This document shows, piece by piece, positions 25,843-39,100 of a stretch of 64,000 nt of DNA. Position numbers and translations under genes: made by a program. Location: NCBI GenBank assembly GCA_964035545.1, contig OZ037765.1:5530698-5594697 (forward strand), written 5' to 3'. The DNA is from Bugula neritina (lineage: Eukaryota > Bryozoa > Gymnolaemata > Cheilostomatida > Bugulidae). A model generated the notes under the pieces. The model did no database searches, had not been told where the DNA came from, and worked only from the letters and a program-made list of their open reading frames with translations. Positions within the stretch are counted from its first letter, which is position 1. Each line of letters starts with the position of its first letter.

Positions 25843-28341
25843 TTATTTTTTTATCTGGAAATTTGCCATTAGATGGTCTCTCAGGGCAAGTTTGAAACCA
25901 GCCTCCCTCTCCACAGCACGAATAGAACTAGGCAATTTATTCCATAGCGACGAACATTGGAATTCCACTCTTCGTTGACCTGCAGCAGTTGATGATGGAG
26001 GAGTTTGTAGGCTGAACTCTGAAAATCTTGTGGGATAGTTATGTGTGAGATGTGTTAGTTGAGAATAGTAAAGTTTATGTGAGAGCAGTATTAATTTGAA
26101 TTTGTGTAGAGTGTGAATAGGCATGATTGAAGAACTAAGAAACAGTGGTTTAGATGGGGAAAGGTGATGCTTTTTATATATAATTCTCAGTATTTTCTTT
26201 TGCAGTAAATGTAGTGGTTCAAGATAAATGTTTGCTGCATTACCCCACGATTCTAGGCAATATGTTAATTTAGAATTTACAAAAGAGTTATATATTTGTA
26301 TTAGAATTTTTCTAGGTAGGTGATTGGAACATTTACTTATCAAGCCTACTAAGGGCCTTAGGTTTTGACAAAGTTTGCTGCAATGTTGTTGCCAAGAAAG
26401 ATGTGAATCTATTATAATACCTAAGAAGGTAGTTGATTTTACTTCCACTAATTTTTTGTTAAACATTTCTAAGGCAAAGCCATTTAAATCTTGTTTATTT
26501 TGCGCTGTTTTGATTATCATATAGTTTGTTTTACTCATATTTACAGTTAATTTATTTTTATTGCACCAATTTTCAATTTTCTTTAATTCACAGTTTATGA
26601 CGTCCATATTGTTTAATAGATTTTTTGATTCAAAGAAGAGGTTCGTATCATCGGCAAATAATATAGGGTCTAAATGCATAGTTACATCTGGAAGATCATT
26701 TATATAAATTAGGAATAGTGTGGGACCAAGTATGGATCCTTGTGGTACTCCACATGTGATATGAATAAAGTCAGAATATGTGTTGTTAATAATAGTAGAC
26801 TGTTGACGATTGGACAGATAATTTTTAATTAGCTTCACACTGTGACTTGAAAAGTGGAGCATTTTTAATTTAGCTAATAAGATTTCATGATTTATTGTGT
26901 CAAAGGCCTTACTAAAATCGAGGAAAATTCCAGCTACAGAATTACCATTGTTCATGGCATTTAAAACCTTATTTGTTAGATTAATTAAGGCAATATTTGT
27001 GTTTCTATTTCGTCTAAAGCCGTACTGCTTATCAGTTAAATAATTTTTGCTTTCTAGAAAATCTACTATTTGCTTATTTAAAATCTTTTCAGCTATCTTA
27101 CTGAAAACAGGTAGTATAGAAATTGGGCGGTAATTACTTACATCAGTAGCTATGCCTTTTTTGTGTAGAGGAACAACTTTAGCTTTTTTTAGTTCATTTG
27201 GAAAAGCGCCATCATTGATAATTGTGTTTATAATGTAAGCTAAAGGCTTTGAAAGATGAGATGCAGATATTTTTATTAGGTTGGTGGGAGCTAAATCTAA
27301 TCCTGCAGCTTTGGCTGGGTTTACATCTTTAAGTAAGCTTTCAATGACTGTGCTTTCAATATTTGTAAAGCTAAACTGTTCATCAAGTTTTTTATCTGAC
27401 TTCTGAGCTGTAAAATCAAAATTGTCGTCAGTGAATTTCTTTGATAACGTTGTTCCTATGGAAGTAAAGTATTTATTAAAACTGTTTGCTATGTCCTTAT
27501 TTTCAGTTAGTGTAATATTTTCAGATGTTAAACTTTTAGGAGCATTTAATCTCTTTGATCGATTTTTTCCTAGATGTTCGTTTATGACTTTCCAACATTT
27601 ACTAGAATCTGAAGTATTTTCAAAAAAAGATTCAAAATATAAAGTCTTGGATCTACGCAAATTCTTCGTAACTAAATTTTTTAGAGTTTTATGTTTAAAT
27701 TTAAGTTTCAAGTTTAGAGGGGAATTTAAGGATTGTCTATAAACATAATCCCTTTTGTTCATCAGCTTAATTAATTCAACACTAATCCAGGGTCTTTTAT
27801 TTGTTTTAAGTTTGCGTGGCCAATTTGTTGAGAATTTTACTAATGGAGCATGTTTATTGCATAAATCCATAAATATTTTAAAGAAACTGTCATACCTAGA
27901 ATTCACATCTTTCTTGGCATATACTTTGGAGTTCCAGTCTACTTTAGAAAGATCTTTCAAAAATAGTTCTTCATTTATTTTCTTATAATTTCTAATGTTT
28001 GTAGATTTAGTTATATTAAAATAGTTAGTTAAATTTTCTATTTTGATAAAAGTAGGCAAGTGATCTGCTATGCTTGTTGTTATTGTTCCAGATGTTAAGA
28101 ATTTATCATAAAAATTAACATTTATATGATCTAAGCAAGAATTGTATCGTGTAGGAATCTGAATTGAATTTATAAAATGAGAGCAGGATAGGATGTTGAG
28201 GTAAGATGTACTCACAGGATCGGATTTAAGAGTGTCGATATTGATATCACCTAGTATGACATTGAATGTCTCACAACATGAACTTCTTATAATTTGAAAT
28301 TGCACAGGTTGCCTGGAAGTGTTGACATTAAAGACTTGCAT
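25843..28341 (-). CDS. non-LTR retrotransposon (LINE) ORF2, Jockey/CR1 superfamily, 5'-truncated
   Basis: 832 codons with no internal stop. The N-terminus holds only the last part of the AP endonuclease: GDINID, a DHINV motif and SIADHLPTF (the SDH-type motif). The reverse transcriptase follows with YRPISILPVFSKIAEKI, FRRNRNT, FLDFSKAFDTINH, GVPQGSILGPTLFLIYINDL and FADDTNLF (about 26650). The C-terminal domain ends with SLWNKLPSSIR. The first two thirds of the endonuclease are absent. Truncation from the 5' end is the usual result of incomplete target-primed reverse transcription. The unbroken frame suggests a recent insertion. Confidence 0.9.
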   Translation of the reverse strand: MQVFNVNTSRQPVQFQIIRSSCCETFNVILGDINIDTLKSDPVSTSYLNILSCSHFINSIQIPTRYNSCLDHINVNFYDKFLTSGTITTSIADHLPTFIKIENLTNYFNITKSTNIRNYKKINEELFLKDLSKVDWNSKVYAKKDVNSRYDSFFKIFMDLCNKHAPLVKFSTNWPRKLKTNKRPWISVELIKLMNKRDYVYRQSLNSPLNLKLKFKHKTLKNLVTKNLRRSKTLYFESFFENTSDSSKCWKVINEHLGKNRSKRLNAPKSLTSENITLTENKDIANSFNKYFTSIGTTLSKKFTDDNFDFTAQKSDKKLDEQFSFTNIESTVIESLLKDVNPAKAAGLDLAPTNLIKISASHLSKPLAYIINTIINDGAFPNELKKAKVVPLHKKGIATDVSNYRPISILPVFSKIAEKILNKQIVDFLESKNYLTDKQYGFRRNRNTNIALINLTNKVLNAMNNGNSVAGIFLDFSKAFDTINHEILLAKLKMLHFSSHSVKLIKNYLSNRQQSTIINNTYSDFIHITCGVPQGSILGPTLFLIYINDLPDVTMHLDPILFADDTNLFFESKNLLNNMDVINCELKKIENWCNKNKLTVNMSKTNYMIIKTAQNKQDLNGFALEMFNKKLVEVKSTTFLGIIIDSHLSWQQHCSKLCQNLRPLVGLISKCSNHLPRKILIQIYNSFVNSKLTYCLESWGNAANIYLEPLHLLQKKILRIIYKKHHLSPSKPLFLSSSIMPIHTLHKFKLILLSHKLYYSQLTHLTHNYPTRFSEFSLQTPPSSTAAGQRRVEFQCSSLWNKLPSSIRAVEREAGFKLALRDHLMANFQIKK

Positions 28342-29575
28342 AAATTAAATTAAAATTTTGATGTCAAATTGAGTTCAATTAGTTGTATTAAAGGATTTCA
28401 AGTACTAGACCAAGTGGTGAGTGGTGTATGTGCTGTTGGAATGTCCAAGAACCAACCATCCATACCTTGAACAAATTTTAAAGCTTTGGTGTTTAAATTT
28501 TCATACTTTAATAAATTTATCAGGACAGAGTTATGAGAAGAAGCTTAATTGAGCTCCGGCACTTATCTGCTACCCGAACAGGACAAAACGGAGATAGGTG
28601 AGAATAAATTTCTCAAATATAATAAATTGCAACGTCTTAATCCAGTTTAATAATATCCACCAATAAAGCTAGAGAATTCAGATACATTTTTTCTCTGTAC
28701 TACGGAGCTCATATCATAAGAGAGAGAGAGAGCTGTGGTTATATCCTTCTCTTGAAATAAATTACTGGAATAGTAGTGAGCTAGTTTGTAGCAGGAGAGC
28801 ATAACTTATAAGAGCATGTCTTCTGTACAGCATGTAGCAAAGAGATGGTGAATAAATACATTAGTGAGGACACTTGGCTTAAACCAATTTTAGAGTCAAG
28901 ATCACTTTTTGCCAAAAAATCTCAACAATTGAGCCAACAGCAACAGCCAATAAGTTTGCACTTTTCATTTCAACTATTTTATTAGTGTGTAAAAATTTAT
29001 TGCAAGGAAAAAAGGACAATAATGTAAATAAATATTTGAAGCAAGTATTATGACTTCGTAATCATACCTATGCATAGAATGAAATTCCTACATAAAATAA
29101 TCTAATGGATAATAGAGAGTCATATTTAATCTCGACATTAGTACAAGAATAGAAACTAATGAATAACAGTTGCAAACAATATTTGAAAGCTTCTAAGAAA
29201 CACTATTACATAATTTTCTGTTATTTTTTAAGAAAAGAATTACATGAGCACGGCATATGTTGACAGGCACTCATACCATCTGATGAACTATTCCCATCTA
29301 TCTTTTAGCAATTACTGTTAGTTCAAAGCCACATTAAAGCTAGAAATATCCAGACATTGTAAATAATGTTTTCCAGCTACTCTGTACACGAGTAGGTGTG
29401 CTCTGTCCTTAGAACTATAAGAAGCACCTTATGGAATATGTCAGCCCGCAGAGCACTTGTGTACACAACGTACACAGCACAAGTTGAAGAGTGGCCGTGA
29501 AAGGAAACAGCTACATGTAGAGTTGGTTATATAACATATCTAATCAATACAGACAAACAGACAGATGTCAGTCTC
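28342..29575. other. LINE/CARMIL intergenic region and CARMIL 3' UTR
   Basis: Minus-strand AATAAA at 28983-28978, about 590 nt after the CARMIL stop, is a candidate polyadenylation signal. A short GA run lies at 28720-28733. Nothing else is recognised. Confidence 0.45.
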
Positions 29576-32500
29576 TCAAACCACTGAATCATCACCAAAG
29601 TCCTCTTGTATAACGTCAATCGTATCTGCTGCCTGCAAAACATAAATATAATCTAGTGAACGGCAGCAATAACAAGCTGGTATGTACACCACCTACATAA
29701 TACTAGAATATCTACTTGGTATAGTGGAAGAAATATGACAACTCCCAACTTTAAAAGATAAAAGATATCGACTCTATCAGCCGTCTATTTAATGTTATTC
29801 TTCATATTGTATGCAAACAGAAAAGAAATAAATATACAACTAGACAGTGCTATTTATAACCACGTGTATATTTCACTGCAACAGTTCAAGCCTAAACTGA
29901 TAATACAGTGAACGACATTGAGGTAACCAGTTGGCCCATTTTCTTTTTAACCAAGAAACATAAGGAACAAAGGCTATATGCAGCCCGCTCAGGCTAATTA
30001 TCACTACAAACACTGCGTTTCCAAGCTTTGCATTTTTCCTTTGATGTTTGGAAACAGTTTCATCGAATGAAACTGCAACCGTATGTTCATTAGTAAGAGC
30101 CTCCATTTATTTAATGTGAAGTAATGGAAACGCAGCTATTCAACACACGGTTGAGCTTTACAGTTCATCTATGAGCGTCATGAGCAGAAAAATACACGAA
30201 TGACAATTAACAACTGACTAACCTTTTCAACAGGTGCTTGTTTAAGTGATTTAGAGGGGGGCTGCAGTACCGGCCCGTCTTCTACATTGGCAGACTGGAA
30301 CAGAGGTGAGGATAGAGTTTCCTCAGTCGCAGAACCGTTAGAAACTTTAAGTGATTGACTTCTATTGCCGCCTCTTGAAATGGCTGCCGCCTCTTCAGCA
30401 GAACCTGAGTCAGCAAAGTCAGCAGATTACTAGGAGTTGGCGAGTGAGCAGATATCATACAGTGGGTTAGACAGCGTTGAAATAATCAACTTGTCTGCTG
30501 GGTTTAAACATAGTGTTGAGTTGTGAGAGATTACAACTCTATTGCTGAAATCATTACCCAGCGTGCATTTCCTTTGTAGAAAAAATATCGGAACACAATA
30601 AATGGAATCAATTTCATTAGTAAAACCTCAATAGGAGCTTTAAATAGCATAATTTAAATAAAATAAGCAACTAATACAATTTCTATACTCAGCAACACCA
30701 AATAAAGCTAAACTATTCTATAAAGCAGGGATTTTGAGAAACACCTACCTTTTGTGCTTGGAGAGACTTTATCGGAGGTTTCCTTTGGCGCCAATTCTAT
30801 GCCTTCCGTTAGGTCGCCTTGAGATACTGACGTCTTCAATTTGCTCTCCTCTAGAAACAGCAGAGACAGAGTAACTCACAGAGGAGAAAGTGACTAACAC
30901 CAACGGGTGACTACCCAACATGAAAAGGCAGCAATATTATAACTCAAACTCACGCTGCCACAATATTAGCTTGATTAGCAAGTAAACCACACCCGACCAA
31001 TAAGCATTAGACTATGTGTTACGGCAGCAATGAGACATGCAGAGAGAAAAGCTGAGGCTGAGGCAAGTTGGTCTACAAGTACGTGTGGACACCGTGATAT
31101 TCCAGAGATAGCCACCGACAGTGAAGCAACCACAGCAATCGCAGGAGAGGTCCAAAAAGCAGAAGCATGAATCATCAACCACCACCTTGTTCACCTTCAG
31201 CAGTCGTCCCGCCTGTGCAGTCTCCATCTAGTCTGGCGTTGTCCGCTGTCACCTCGTCATCCATTTTAGCTTCTGTTTTACAGACCGGTGTAGCAGGAGA
31301 AACGGGGCCGCATGGTGACACGTCCTTTACGGGAGTTCTTAGAGAAACTGGTGATGCCAAGACTTTTAGGGGAGATTTGGATTGATTGGGAGATTTGGTA
31401 CTGGTTGATGCACTGCCCTCAGCTGAGGATTTAAAAGATATTGAGGGAGGTCGGGCTGGCCGTGGAGATTTGGCAGATGGTGACAATAGGGCAGCATCTG
31501 CGCCGGGAACCGCAGCGGCAGCAGTGTCATGCTGCTTAATGTGAAAGTCAGCAGATGAACGGGGAGGGCGCGATGGCTTATCGGTGTTCAATTCGGGGCT
31601 TGTGAGAGGGGAGCTGTCAGCAGATGAAGTTATTTTAGGTGCTATAAAAGTTTGGCGCTTGGAAGGATCTGGTGGCGGTGGTTTAGGAGGTGCTGAAATT
31701 ATGCCATGAAAAGTGAAGTAAAATACTGCTGACAATACCAAGCAATAGGAAATACGGCTAAAAATAGATTAAAACACCTTTACCTGTCTTAGATATACCA
31801 GCAGTTGACATATTTATCATGGTAGTAGGCCTTGTGTTTGCTGATGGCTTCGGTTTGAGCTTAGGGGGAGGTTTGGGTCTCAGAAGTGGAGGTTTCGAAG
31901 GTTTCACAGCTGGAGATGGTTCTGTAGACGTGGCAGCTTCTCTAGGTGCTGGCTGTGGTTTGGGTGGGGTGGGTCTCACAGGTGGTACCACCTCCTCCTT
32001 CTTTCCTTCACTGGTTGGGGAAGGAGTAGCAGGCTTGAGTGCAGGTCTAGTATCTTCTGTTTTAACAACAGAAGGGGAGGACCTCGGGGCAGCCTTTGGT
32101 TGCAGAGCAGTCTACCATAGAACCCAGGCAACGTTTATTGCAGCAGTACATAATACTAACAGTGATACAATAACTCACAATTCACTAAACTAACTTACAA
32201 GTGAAATAATAGCACAACATTTACCAGCTGCAAAACTAAAAATGGGGAAAACTTCCCCTACTGAAGAAATCAAATCATGACTTCATAATAATGGATGAAC
32301 AAATTTTCTTTCTCCAAGTTTTACAAAAATATAAATAATTGATGAAAGGGTTCGGAAAAAATTCCAATTGTTCCTAAAAAAGCTGGTTCTTAAACTTTAC
32401 AGAGCGATTAAATGTTTAGTGCCTGCCTAGAACAACTTTTCCACATACTTTAGTAAATTTGAAACTCATGTTTCTGCACTTTATGCTCTGCTTTTTGTAA

Positions 32501-33145
32501 GAATACAACTCCCAACAAACAGTGTCTTGTGAAAATTTAAAAAAAAACACTAGAAATCATCAGTAAACTTGCGTTCACCTTGTTGTTACGTTTCTGCATC
32601 TCGGCTAGCAATCCTCCAGGCATTCCTGGCATACCTGGCATTCCAACTCCCATTGGCTTTTTCTTGGGAGGAATGAGAGCGCCTTGTTCTGAAACACCCG
32701 GCAAGTAGTATAATAATCATCTCAATGCACCAACAGAGTACCAGAGTAACAGTGGCAACACAACGACAAAGCTATTCAAATTGAATATAGTTCTCTTAAG
32801 AATATTAATTTTGAGCTACTTCGAAGTCTATCACTGAGCCAATACTATTTGACTTTACCTCATCCTAAGATATCTCATAGCAAACTGAAAATTGATCACC
32901 TCGAAAACTTATTTTAGTTTAATTTATTCACGCTCCGAAAATGTTGAAAAATAAAACGATCATAAATTCTACATAGACTAAGCGCAACTAGTTATAGGGT
33001 TAGTATAATGACAGGAAGTTGGTATTATAAGATAACAAGACAGACAAACCTTCTGATGTTTCAGCAGTCACAGAGGTGGACATGGTTTCCGTAGTTGGAG
33101 TTCTTTCTAGTGAAGCTGTCTTATTAGCTTCTGACATTGACTCAT
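29576..33145 (-). CDS. CARMIL: CARMIL C-terminal proline-rich tail, exons 33-39
   Basis: Exons 33145-33050, 32688-32579, 32111-31784, 31692-31195, 30850-30749, 30404-30223, 29632-29576 (stop TGA at 29578-29576). Exon 34 carries three MPG repeats then GGLLAEMQKRNNK, matching the conserved GLLAEMKAKQEK of vertebrate CARMILs. The next exons are Pro/Lys-rich (KPPLLRPKPPPKLKPKP, APPKPPPPDPSK), suitable for SH3 ligands such as myosin-I. The 31692-31195 exon could end at either of two GTG donors, both phase 1. Confidence 0.88.
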
Positions 33146-36100
33146 CTGTAAAATAAGCTACAGGTGACCACAGGCTAACTACTCAGTACTCATCATATGG
33201 ACCAATCACTGGCCAAGAACTTTAGCCAACAAATAGAAACCCAACTGAATGAAATCAAACCACCAGCAAATACAGGGGTCTTTAGAATTACATAAGTTAC
33301 TGATGAGGAACAGAATACAGAGCAATAATGTGTAATAAACTGATTAAATAGACTGAAAATATGCAGACTGTAATGATTTTATCACACAAATATTACTCAG
33401 CTAAACTTGCTGCCAGAAACTACCTGCATACCCTGCACTTGGCCCGCAATAGCATTGATTTACGGTGATAATAGCCTGGTTCATGGGAACAGTTCCCAGA
33501 CTAATACAACAAGACCCACACTAACTGATCACTATTCTACATGAACTAATAGCAACAATATATTAGCTTCAAGAATACTTCTTCAATTTTGCGTCTTGCA
33601 AATTGATTAGAACTTATAAAGGGTGATTGCAATACTTTAGAGTCCGTACCTGGAATGTCATTAGAGGGTTTAGAAGAGGTCGAGGGGTTAGGAGACCTGT
33701 CCCGTTTGGCTGGAGGCGTGGGAGTTGCTTCCACCACAGGTTTAGTATCTGGTACATCGACAGCCGGTTTCTTCTTCTTATTGAAGAAACTTGAAATGCT
33801 GTCGGCTATATTTTTTCTAGAATATCAAATTGACAAAAGAATGAAGCGTAATAGTATCTTTTAGAATGGTGAGCATGCTCAGTGAAGACAACTGATGTCT
33901 AGAGAAAGTTTGAGTGAGACTGTATAAAACAAACAAACATCTTAAACAAAAATGCAAACAATCTCAACAGAGCCAATGCAAAAACAAGAAAAACAGACAA
34001 GTAGCAGGCGCAATGATGCAGAACTTTAACCCTTCACCTTTAAAACTTATTTATCCCACGCCGAGGTATTAACTACATTAGTATTCTAACTATGGCCAGA
34101 ATAATCCAAATAACTAAGCAGAATTTTGACAACTAATGAATAGAATTTTAAATGAGTTGTCCCACTAAATACCTTATTTAAAGGGGTGACAATTCCAATA
34201 CTAAAGTAAAACACGTCAACTTGTATAACTATTATACTTCCTTCACATGAGAATGGGTGTTTCCTTCACAAAACAAATGATTTAGACTGACTTTGAATTA
34301 GTAATATGATCACATATTCACTACATACTATGTGACTGATTAAAATTCTTGGCTAGAAAGTATTCCACTTGAGTTGACTACATATTCAGTAAAATGAGGA
34401 AATAACTATCTGAGGTAATAGCACATGCAAGTTCCCTGTACAACAAGGACATTATACTAACTCTAATCTACATAGCCTACATCTAGCAGAAGATTAAGGT
34501 ATATATCAATACATGCTGTACCAAAAGTAGGCTAACCAAACTACAAGCCTACGAGTAATTTCTCTCTCAAATCAAATCTTTAGATGAAAACTCACACTTT
34601 CAATAACACAGATTCTCGTAAAATAAAAACAATTTTCAGTGGCACAGAGCTGCAGGAGTCCATTCCACAACACTGAGCTGTCACAACCCTGATGTGACAT
34701 TAGGTTGTGACACAACGGTGTGACACTGAGCTGTGACAAGAGGATGCATGCACCACTAACTACCAAGCATTCTATAGGCACACCAGGTCTACTAGCTCTG
34801 CTTGATATCGCCTGTTAAGTACGTGTGGTGGAGCAACATAGACAGTAAAAGCAGCCAATCACTGACCAGATATACTCACTTAGCACCCGATGTTCTGGAA
34901 CTGCACACAAAGAGACTGAGAGTGTACTAAACAGTAAACATATGCAGTACTTTCACTGCCCGTACTCTAAACCACACAGGGAATAGTAAGTTCACAGTCT
35001 AACAAATACATCTCACCAGCCCACACCTGTTCACTGTACATGTAATATACATATACCTGCGCTAGCACATGTATGCACCTACATCCAGGTTAGTGAGAGG
35101 TAAGTAATGCCGGCCATAGAGTAAGTAACTGTTAATACATGAGCTGGAGACAGTACTATTTATAGGGCAACACTGATAGCTAGACTTCACGATTCAGGAA
35201 GTAAGCTATAGATAACCGGTTGCTATACTAGACCCTAGTACAGCTTAATCTACTTGTCAAACCTACATGCCTATTGGCCTGTGACATTCATTTACAAAAT
35301 GTGTCATTATCACTAACAGTCAGTTATACACCCTAGTAATACACTACACAGTGTAGTTATACACCCTACTAATACACTACACAATGCATCTATACATCCA
35401 GTAATACACTACAAAATGCGGTTATACATATAGTAATACACTATATAGTGCAGTTAAACATAAAGTAATACACTAAACAGTATTTTATACATGCGATAAT
35501 ACACTAAACAATGTTGTTATACATCTAGTAATACAATACATAATGTTGTTATACATATAGTAATACACTACAAAGTACTATTATACATGTGATAACACAC
35601 TAAACAATGTAGTAACAGGCACAGTACTGAATCCCACTCACTCACCCTTTCTTCTTCTCACTCTCTTGTTTGTCTTTATGTGACCCTCCGAATGGAGACC
35701 GCAGTTTGGCTTTCAATTTGGGACTAAAAGAAGACAAGAACAAAGTATATAAGAGAGATGACAACTCCATTGCAACTCTATCAATAGTAATAGGGTTCAC
35801 ATTTTTTATTGTGCTGTAATTATAATGTAAAGGGCAGACAGCTGACAAAATTTATACTTATATTTAGCTATTACGACTCGTTAGTTTAACTGTTTTTAAG
35901 CACAATTAGCAACTTTAGCCATAGAACTTGGCCTAAACAGTAGTTTAAAGCTGTAGACACAAATTCAAATAACCTGAGATTATAGTTACTTCCAAACTCT
36001 AGATTATAGGCACCAGTCGCTAAAAACCTAGGCTATTCTCTACAAAATCAGCAAATTGCGTGACCACTAGCATTACATCAGTACCATAATGGTGCAGTAG

Positions 36101-39100
36101 CAACTTCTGCCTTCCAGCACACTTCCTTTACCTGCCATCTGATTTCTCAGTCTTGGCCGCTCCTTCTGATTTATCCAGAGAACCTGTACGCGGTTTAGCC
36201 GTGGGAGGAGGTGCTGACACCAGGACTGGGGTTTGTGAAACTGCTGCCGGCTTGAAAAAGTCATCAACTGCGGACTCGTCAGCTTCCTCTGAAGTCAGCG
36301 CTGCTCTAGGCACGGGTCTGCGGGCAGCCTGTTTTTTCACTCTCTTCGGTCGATCCTTTGCCAGGTGGACCAATGAAGAGGTGGGTTTAGCCTCTGGCAG
36401 GTTTTTGATCTCGGGCTCAGCTGCTGCCACTCCTGCTGCTGCCGCCGCTGCCAACCATTAACAAATATATAAACAAGTGAACATAACAGAACATCACCTT
36501 TACATGTTCATGTTGGTGAGTGACAATATTACACCTTCTGCTCTTACGCTTGTTTAACGTCTTTATCCCTGTGAGAACTCCTGATGGTAAAGGTTTATTA
36601 ATTGTGCAAAGATATTACCAATGGCCCTCCCTACTCTACTCAAACCATAATCTAGTGTACGCTAAACTTGTGCTCTGACTACAGTTACTCTCTGATACAC
36701 TCTCAGTCATATTCAGGATATGAGTTCTACCAAGGGTGATAAGGAAGTAAATTAAACCAGAAATTGGTGAGATAAAATGCTGGGGCCATGGCAATATTGA
36801 ATATAATTTCTATTGGAACAGTATATATCTTGGCAGGGAATATACAGTGGTGTGGTGTTGGTATTAGATATCTATCAAGTATACATCTTAGAATCTCAAT
36901 CATATGCACCTAGAGCTGACAATTTACCAATGAAAGAGCCCTGGGAATGAGTCACTGCATAGGTATTTATGATATGTGTATGTGAGAAAGATGGACAGGA
37001 GAAATAAACTGGCAGAGTGAAGGGCCCGATGTGTGCTAATATCACACCTACATGACCCCTGAATTACAAGACAAGATGTCTCAGAATAGAGTTATTACAA
37101 TCACTGAGTGAAACTGTGGTGTCCTGCTGTGAACCAACTAACTACTGTTTATATACTTCCATTTATACTGAAAAAGTAAATTTTTCTATTTTGCTTTTGA
37201 AAAACTTTTAAAAATTGGCAATAATTGATTTATAGTTCCTGGTTAACATAGGATTATAAAATAAGATATAATTAATACTACAGTATGAGTCACTAACTGC
37301 GTCACCAGGTTCAAATATTAGATTTCGAGGCATGTTTTCCTGATTCTATAGTTGCATAGATGTTGTATACAAAAAACCAATTCATAAGTATTCTCACATT
37401 TAGTGACAACATTCGTGGGTGTTGGGAAGAGAATTGCAGATTCCACTGCAGAAATGGCATGATTTGAAATGATATATATTGCTATGACATATTTGGCAGG
37501 CAAGCTAAGTGGTAGGTTATCAACTCACGAGATGCCAAAGATGTGGTAACGGCTTCTGCTAGCTTTCCATCCTTTCCATCGTCAGTTTTACCATCCGTTG
37601 CATCTGGGAAAAGAAGAATAATACTAGTTATCATGAGCTACTATTATAACAGCTAAAGTTGAGAGCAAGTCAAATTGATAATTCATTACAATCATGCATT
37701 CAAACTGTAACAGTTAGTGTCCAAACCTCAATAACTTGAGTAGTTCATCAATTAGTAAGTGGAAGTAACTAAATGACAGAAGAGTTGAAGTGCAAAAAAG
37801 TAACTTCAGTTACTAAAACAACTGAGGACTAATTTTTTCCACATCAGTGAGTGATCACAATAACACAAGTTACATAGCCTATATGTGTAAAAGCTCTTCA
37901 GTTTTTATATTCCCTCATAATGATTCAAGTTTGTATCTCTCACACAGGTTAAAAATGACTTGTTCAAAAATCAGTCTATCACACATGACACAAGTCCACT
38001 CTCACAGCGGTGCATTGTTCAATTTTATCAGCAAATTAATAAATCATATAATCATAATCACGGATTGAACTGTTTCGTGCATATGTTATAGCAATAAGCA
38101 TTGTTTCTTATCAATTTTATTGAATGTCCCACATAAGTTCAGTATTTTCCAATATTTTATAATAAGTCGCTGCTTTCCCCATCAACTCAAAATCTTCACA
38201 TCTCTATAAATGATCAACACTGAGAGATTCGTCAACTATGTATATTTTTCTCTCATAATTCACTCCTAGGTAGCTGCAGAAGAAGCCAAAATAATTTCAC
38301 TATTTACTTTTTGGATAGTGTGTTAAATCTAGCAGTAGGATAGAGCTTTAGTCTAGGAATTATTGATTAGCAGTCTAAAAAGATTTAATCTACACTGAAA
38401 GTAATGCATATAGTCATTCATGCTTTAAACATAGCTGTAAGTTGAAACTTGTTCAGTATTTCATTATGAATCATTTACAATTAACTCTTTCATACTCCAT
38501 CAAGTATTACAAACATTCCCAAAGTACAATGGTATGGCAGGTTACTAGCACTGATGCGTCAGGTAACATCTGGAGAGGGAAGTAGGTGCAAAGCTCCAAC
38601 ATTTTCTAATAGCACTAGTTCTAACTGATATATGTAGCATGGGAGGTTGTCTGCTTGCAAAATAAACCCCCCACCAACACCAAACCAGAAGTTATAAGCC
38701 CAAACTAAGCAAACACCCAGGCTTAGGACAATTACATCCTCTGCCAGCCTTATAACTACAGCTCCACCTAAAGCTACTGGCATTTAGTGAGACTACTGAA
38801 TCTACCACGTAACTATTCCTGCCCACGAGCAGTCTTGCTTTTAAAACTTGTGTGATAGGAATAGGCATACTTTGCAGTTATTAATGAGTTTCCAAGGTAG
38901 ATGTATGTCATCAATCATTTTCAGTAGCTGGTAACTAGAACCAGCAATAGTGAATATGGTTACAGGATGAGATGAAGAAGACAGAGCTTATGATGCACAT
39001 ACAAGGTAGCCCAGAGTATTACAACTAAGTGTGTAATACAACCTTAAACTAGTATATCTGTTTATTTTAGCCCATTTAGCAAGTTTATAAACTGTTTATG

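Noticed and set aside
31819-32193. Plus-strand Gly-rich open frame, and similar frames at 31167 and 36153
   Set aside because: Complements of CARMIL proline-rich exons on the minus strand.
35327-35620. CRISPR-like regular repeat arrays (also 46472-46690 and 51960-52150)
   Set aside because: The units are directly adjacent without unique spacers and lie in introns of an animal gene; they are minisatellites.
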